Positions 7,119 to 10,295 of a stretch of DNA of 10,295 nt are shown piece after piece. The notes below the pieces were generated by a model that saw nothing but the letters and a program-made list of their open reading frames with translations, made no database searches and was not told the DNA's origin. The translations under genes and the position numbers were made by a program. Position 1 is the stretch's first letter. Each line of letters starts with the position of its first letter. This DNA is from Vicinamibacteria bacterium (GTDB taxonomy: Bacteria > Acidobacteriota > Vicinamibacteria > Vicinamibacterales > UBA2999), in NCBI GenBank assembly GCA_025924295.1, contig JAICEG010000161.1, positions 1 to 10,295 on the forward strand, in the 5' to 3' direction.

Positions 7119-8417
7119 ATGCGATACGCGATTGGCAGTCTCCTCATGACGCTGCTGCTCTCCGCGCATGCGTCGGCGCAGGCGGCGGATCCGACCATCG
7201 AGACCGCTGTCGTGACCAACGAGCGGCAGATGACGGTGGTCTTCTCGCAGGCGCTCGCGAACACGCCGGCTGCACCTCAGTTCGATATCAACCGGGTTCG
7301 ACTGCTGCCCGACAACGTCGTGCCGACATCGATCACCCAGAACGCGCTGGCTCGCACCACGTTCACGGTGAACTTTGCCGCCGTCCCCGCGACGGCGGCA
7401 CGCATCTGTTTCGACCAGGTGCAGTTCCCGGCTCAGGATGGCACCGTTGCCGTCTCGCGCGGGCAGGTGTGTGCGGATCTCTCGCGCGATCCCGCGAGCA
7501 TCAAGGACGAGTGGATCGCGAGGTTCGAGGAAGTTCCCAAGTCATCGCGTGAGAAGGATCTGTTCGCCAGCGGGTTCGTCACGACCGCGTCGGACGAGAG
7601 CGCGGGTGGCGCCGACATCTCGCTGAACCCGGACCTGAGCATTCCGAGCCTGAACACGTTCCTCCAACTCAAGAAGACGACCGCCGACGAAGGCGATGCC
7701 AGGCACTTCGAGGCAGGCGCCAGGTATCGCTACACGCAGACGTGGCGGCCGGGCCAACTGCGTGAGATCGCCGCGGAGACCGACAACGCGCGCGTGAACG
7801 AGCTGATTCGTGCGCGGCAGCAGAACATCATTGCCGGCTGGCTCGTCGACGTCGCCGGGAAACTCGAGGGAGACCCGACGAACTTCGACGTCACCAACTT
7901 CGTCGCCGAATCGGGATTTCACCTGCAGACGATGACGAGAGGTTTCCTCGGACGCCGGGGATTCTGGCGTGGCTACGTCGTGCCCGGCGGCATCGAGGTG
8001 GGCCAGAGCCTGGGCACCACGGTACCGACGCCAGTGGATCCCGAGGTCGAGCCCGAGGTGAATCGCATCGCGCGCTACAAGGCCGGCGCCGGTTTCACCG
8101 TGTTCTACGACAACCCCGGCACCCAGCTTCCGCTGCGACGCGTCGAGATCGACATCAACGGCGTCGTGCGCCAACTGTTTCTCACCGAGTCCCGTTTCAA
8201 CAACGAGACGAACCTGACGGACCTGACCGACAAGGGGTTCCACGGTTACGCGCAGATCGACTTCAAGGTCTTCTTCGTGGAAACGATCGCAGGCCGATAC
8301 GGTTTCAAGCTGTCGTTCAACCGCGGGCGCCTGCCCCCGGTGTATGCCCAGGTCAACAGCTTCGACTTCGGCTTCCTGGTGGAGTCGGGAGACGACAATG
8401 GCCAAGCGACGCGCTGA
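7119..8417 (+). CDS. Exported protein, probable outer-membrane beta-barrel with N-terminal Ig-like domain
   Basis: The 432-aa product starts at ATG 7119 behind AGGGG, 8 bp after the previous stop. Residues 1-20 form a signal peptide (MRYAIGSLLMTLLLSAHASA) with cleavage near ASA-QA. Residues 25-120 are strand-rich (TIETAVVTNERQMTVVFSQA, then TTFTVNFAAVP), resembling a small Ig-like/SbsA-type domain; Cys97 and Cys118 could form a disulfide. From ~165 to ~422 there are many amphipathic strands with alternating polar and hydrophobic residues separated by polar turns, for example KAGAGFTVFYDNPGTQLPLR, EIDINGVVRQLFLTE, YAQIDFKVFFVETIAGRYGF and VNSFDFGFLVES. This pattern suits an outer-membrane beta-barrel, though the chain does not end in the usual aromatic residue. 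No enzyme motif or known transporter family is recognised. The last 20 bp overlap the protease start, implying translational coupling. The periplasmic or outer-membrane location is inferred. Confidence 0.8.
   Translation: MRYAIGSLLMTLLLSAHASAQAADPTIETAVVTNERQMTVVFSQALANTPAAPQFDINRVRLLPDNVVPTSITQNALARTTFTVNFAAVPATAARICFDQVQFPAQDGTVAVSRGQVCADLSRDPASIKDEWIARFEEVPKSSREKDLFASGFVTTASDESAGGADISLNPDLSIPSLNTFLQLKKTTADEGDARHFEAGARYRYTQTWRPGQLREIAAETDNARVNELIRARQQNIIAGWLVDVAGKLEGDPTNFDVTNFVAESGFHLQTMTRGFLGRRGFWRGYVVPGGIEVGQSLGTTVPTPVDPEVEPEVNRIARYKAGAGFTVFYDNPGTQLPLRRVEIDINGVVRQLFLTESRFNNETNLTDLTDKGFHGYAQIDFKVFFVETIAGRYGFKLSFNRGRLPPVYAQVNSFDFGFLVESGDDNGQATR
8387..8391 (+). promoter_or_regulatory. Ribosome binding site selecting the protease start at 8398
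   Basis: GGGAG lies 6 nt before ATG 8398, inside the end of the preceding gene. An earlier in-frame ATG at 8344 would overlap that gene by 74 bp and add an 18-residue peptide (MPRSTASTSASWWSRETT) that looks like out-of-frame translation, so 8398 is preferred. Confidence 0.65.
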
Positions 8418-9927
8418 AGCAACACGAACTCGCACGACTACCCGCCGGGCGACCGGGAAGAAGACTGCGAAGGCAACGCACTCATCACGCCGCGTCAAGA
8501 AGCCGCGTGTCGGTGGCATTGCCATCACAAGTACAGGTGCGCTGCACCGGGCCCGGGAGCGGGTCCGCGATCGACTTGGCAGCGACTTCGCGGCCAAGGC
8601 AACCGACGAAGTCCTGATCCTCATCGGACGGGTTCCCGACATTCGCACCGCAGCCGGCCGCGCGGCCGCGGTGGCAGCGCGCACGGCACCCCCTGCCTCG
8701 CTCGTCGTCGAGCTCAGGCGACAGACTGCGCCAACCGCACCGACCGACAGCGCCCAGGTCGAGGTCCTGCGCGAAGCCGCACGGCTCGAAGATCGCGAGA
8801 CCCGGGAACGCCGGATCGGCGCACCGCAGATCTTTCGGCAGACGCATCTCGTATCGCAGCGCGACGAGTTCTACAAGGCGGTTGCGCCGCTGTATGCGGA
8901 GATCGGCAAGAGGTCGGGCGGCAACCGGGCTCGTGAGGTACTTGGCACGCGACGTGTGCTCGATGTGTGCTGGTTGAACGAAACGATCCGTACCGCAACG
9001 GCTGCCGCTGCCCTCGCGGAAATCGCCCCCGATAATGCGATCGAACGAATCGACGTGCCACGCCGGCTGGTGCGGGAGATGCGCCTGAGCGGTCCGCTGG
9101 TTGGCGCGCCTGCATTCAGGACCAGGACAGGCAAAGACGGCACGGGCATTGTCGTCGCCGTCATCGACGGCGAAGTGGACTCCACGCACAAGGCGCTGTC
9201 GGGCCGCGTCATGCAGAAGCGCAACTTCACCCGCGAGCCATTCGGACGCCCTGACAGTCACGGCACCGCGGTCGCCGGGATCATCGGCGCACGCGATCGC
9301 CGCTTCAGCGGCATCGCACCGGGCGTGTCGATTCTCAACTACAAGATCTTCGCGGAAGACCCGGCCCTCGATTCGGATGACTTCGATGGTGCGCTCGCGA
9401 TCCAGCAGGCGCTCGAGGATGGCGCGCACATCGCAAACTGTTCGTGGGGCGCAGGGCCGGCGGGTAATGGCAGCGGCCGTGAAGCGCGCGCGTGCGACCA
9501 CGCGTGGAGTCTCGGGATGGTGATCGTCAAGAGCGCGGGCAATGCCGGACCCGGCGCACGCACGCTGACCTCACCCGCTGACGCCGATGGCGTGATCGTC
9601 GTTGGCGCAACCGACCGGCGAGGGAGATCGGTCCAGGACTACAGCAGTCGCGGACCTGCGGGAACTCGCGAGCGGCCGCACCTGGTCGCCCCCGGCGGCT
9701 CCGATCTCAGCGGCATCGAAACCGTTCGACCCGGCGGCGGGTTCGGCAGCGCCGGCGCCGGCACCAGTTTCGCCGCGCCACAGGTCAGCGGACTCGCGGC
9801 ACTGCTGCTCGACGACGACCCGAACCTGTTGCCGGATGCGGTGCGCGCGACGCTGATCGGAAGCTCCAAGCGGATCGGAAGGAGCGACGGCAATACGCAG
9901 GGCGCCGGGCTGATCAAGCTGTCATGA
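8398..9927 (+). CDS. Subtilisin-like serine protease (peptidase family S8) with I9-like prodomain and basic N-tail
   Basis: The 509-aa product is an endopeptidase with a complete S8 triad: Asp257 (IVVAVIDGEVD), His288 (DSHGTAVAGIIGA) and Ser457 (GTSFAAPQVSGLAALLL). Asn382 in KSAGNAGPG is the oxyanion-hole Asn, and NCSWGA at 347-352 is the substrate-binding strand. After Asp257 the sequence is G-E-V-D instead of the common T-G-V-D. Residues 1-37 are extremely basic (15 Lys/Arg, one Glu) and there is no signal peptide, so export by Sec is not evident. Residues ~69-223 form a propeptide-like region. Its second half, 154-223, has DEFYKAVAPL, a GG, CWLNETIR and IERIDVPRRL, the pattern of inhibitor I9 prodomains that fold the protease and block it until cleaved. 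The start is coupled to the upstream barrel-like gene (20-bp overlap). A convergent gene 6 bp beyond its stop encodes a similar prodomain-like protein. Substrate and cell location are unknown. Confidence 0.93.
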   Translation: MAKRRAEATRTRTTTRRATGKKTAKATHSSRRVKKPRVGGIAITSTGALHRARERVRDRLGSDFAAKATDEVLILIGRVPDIRTAAGRAAAVAARTAPPASLVVELRRQTAPTAPTDSAQVEVLREAARLEDRETRERRIGAPQIFRQTHLVSQRDEFYKAVAPLYAEIGKRSGGNRAREVLGTRRVLDVCWLNETIRTATAAAALAEIAPDNAIERIDVPRRLVREMRLSGPLVGAPAFRTRTGKDGTGIVVAVIDGEVDSTHKALSGRVMQKRNFTREPFGRPDSHGTAVAGIIGARDRRFSGIAPGVSILNYKIFAEDPALDSDDFDGALAIQQALEDGAHIANCSWGAGPAGNGSGREARACDHAWSLGMVIVKSAGNAGPGARTLTSPADADGVIVVGATDRRGRSVQDYSSRGPAGTRERPHLVAPGGSDLSGIETVRPGGGFGSAGAGTSFAAPQVSGLAALLLDDDPNLLPDAVRATLIGSSKRIGRSDGNTQGAGLIKLS

Positions 9928-9928
9928 A

Positions 9929-9941
9929 GCGAGCTACTCGC
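9929..9941. repeat. Short palindrome at the convergent gene ends
   Basis: A perfect 5-bp stem (gcgag / ctcgc) has a 3-nt loop, cta, which is the TAG stop of the minus-strand gene. It occupies the only space between the convergent protease and inhibitor-like genes. It is too short and lacks T-tracts, so it is at best a weak bidirectional 3'-end signal. The flanking 'aagcgagc' recurs at 9947-9954. Confidence 0.35.
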
Positions 9942-10272
9942 GCGTCAAGCGAGCCGGCGCGCCGACGGATGCCACGCAGTCGGATTCGGTGAGCTGGTCG
10001 ACGTTTCCGGCGGGCACACGGACGCGCAGCGTCTGGTTCACCCACGCGTGGTCGATGACTTCGCCACCGATGCTGTGAATCTGGCGCTCGACGGGTGCGA
10101 CCGTGTCCAGGAACTGCTGCCGGCGCGTGGCGATCAGATCTCCGCGCGAGGCGCCGGCCCGCACGGCCGTCGTCTCCCCGCCGCTGATTTCGACGATGAC
10201 TTCCACCAGGGAGTCGCTGGGGAGATGCTCGAGGCGCTCGCGCAGTTCCTTGGTGAGCTTGGAACCGTCCAC
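9934..10272 (-). CDS. Stand-alone I9-like (subtilase prodomain/inhibitor-like) protein
   Basis: The 112-aa product is read from GTG 10272, with no good ribosome site. The frame stays open upstream to the window edge (…TRAYNGA), so the true start may lie outside. There is no signal peptide. Residues 20-32 give a strand (SLVEVIVEISGG), 45-66 a helix (DLIATRRQQFLDTVAPVERQ), then GG and EVIDHAWVNQTLRVRVP (71-87), and NVDQLTESDCVASVGAPARL (90-109). This helix-GG-'W-N-T-R'-strand-helix-'V..V..P..L' order parallels residues 154-223 of the neighbouring protease (FYKAVAP / GG / WLNETIR / IERIDVPRRL), and is the layout of the inhibitor I9 propeptide fold. I infer a free-standing prodomain: either an inhibitor protecting the cell from the protease or a chaperone acting in trans. 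The gene converges on the protease gene with a 6-bp gap, so it uses its own promoter outside this window. The similarity is judged by eye. Confidence 0.7.
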   Translation of the reverse strand: MDGSKLTKELRERLEHLPSDSLVEVIVEISGGETTAVRAGASRGDLIATRRQQFLDTVAPVERQIHSIGGEVIDHAWVNQTLRVRVPAGNVDQLTESDCVASVGAPARLTRE

Positions 10273-10295
10273 GGCTCCATTGTACGCCCTAGTTC

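Noticed and set aside
7542..8684. 380-codon minus-strand open frame across the barrel gene and the protease start
   Set aside because: It spans two real plus-strand genes and has Arg/Val-rich composition without any recognisable domain; a GC-driven shadow.
8485..9501. 338-codon minus-strand open frame inside the protease gene
   Set aside because: The plus strand here encodes the prodomain and the Asp and His catalytic motifs; the reverse frame shows no domain.

Overview
The window is GC-rich (by eye well over 60%) and almost fully coding, with no RNA genes, insertion sequences or CRISPR. The gene set resembles Acidobacteriota, perhaps Vicinamibacteria. It includes a secreted protein of the 'carbohydrate-binding family V/XII' type with Trp modules and a Tyr/Gly/Arg-rich tail, a PPi-PFK-like but ATP-type phosphofructokinase, an MscS channel with a 'DTPRGTV' periplasmic domain, and an intergenic fold built from 'aactccc' heptamers. 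The taxonomy is inferred from gene content and remains tentative.

Region 1 (1-2698, + strand): the 3' end of a larger gene whose product ends in a probable NTF2-like domain, then an MscS-family mechanosensitive channel with its own signal peptide. The two are 50 bp apart and probably co-transcribed. Region 2 (2699-2790): a 77-bp imperfect inverted repeat between convergent genes. Region 3 (2791-6586, - strand): a 429-aa phosphofructokinase, then after 106 bp with a small hairpin, a 799-aa secreted repeat protein. Region 4 (6587-6717): the divergent intergenic spacer. Region 5 (6718-9927, + strand): a tight three-gene unit encoding a 130-aa protein of unknown function with a basic N-terminus, a 432-aa exported probable outer-membrane beta-barrel protein, and a subtilisin-like S8 protease without signal peptide but with a basic N-terminal tail and an I9-like prodomain. 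Gaps are 8 bp and then a 20-bp overlap. Region 6 (9934-10272, - strand): a small protein convergent to the protease that resembles the protease's own prodomain.

The most interesting part is 6718-10272: a protease with all catalytic motifs, packaged with an unknown small protein and an envelope protein, and facing a free-standing prodomain/inhibitor-like protein. I read this as a candidate protease-inhibitor module. The triad and the W-N-T prodomain signature are visible in the sequence; the biological role is inference.
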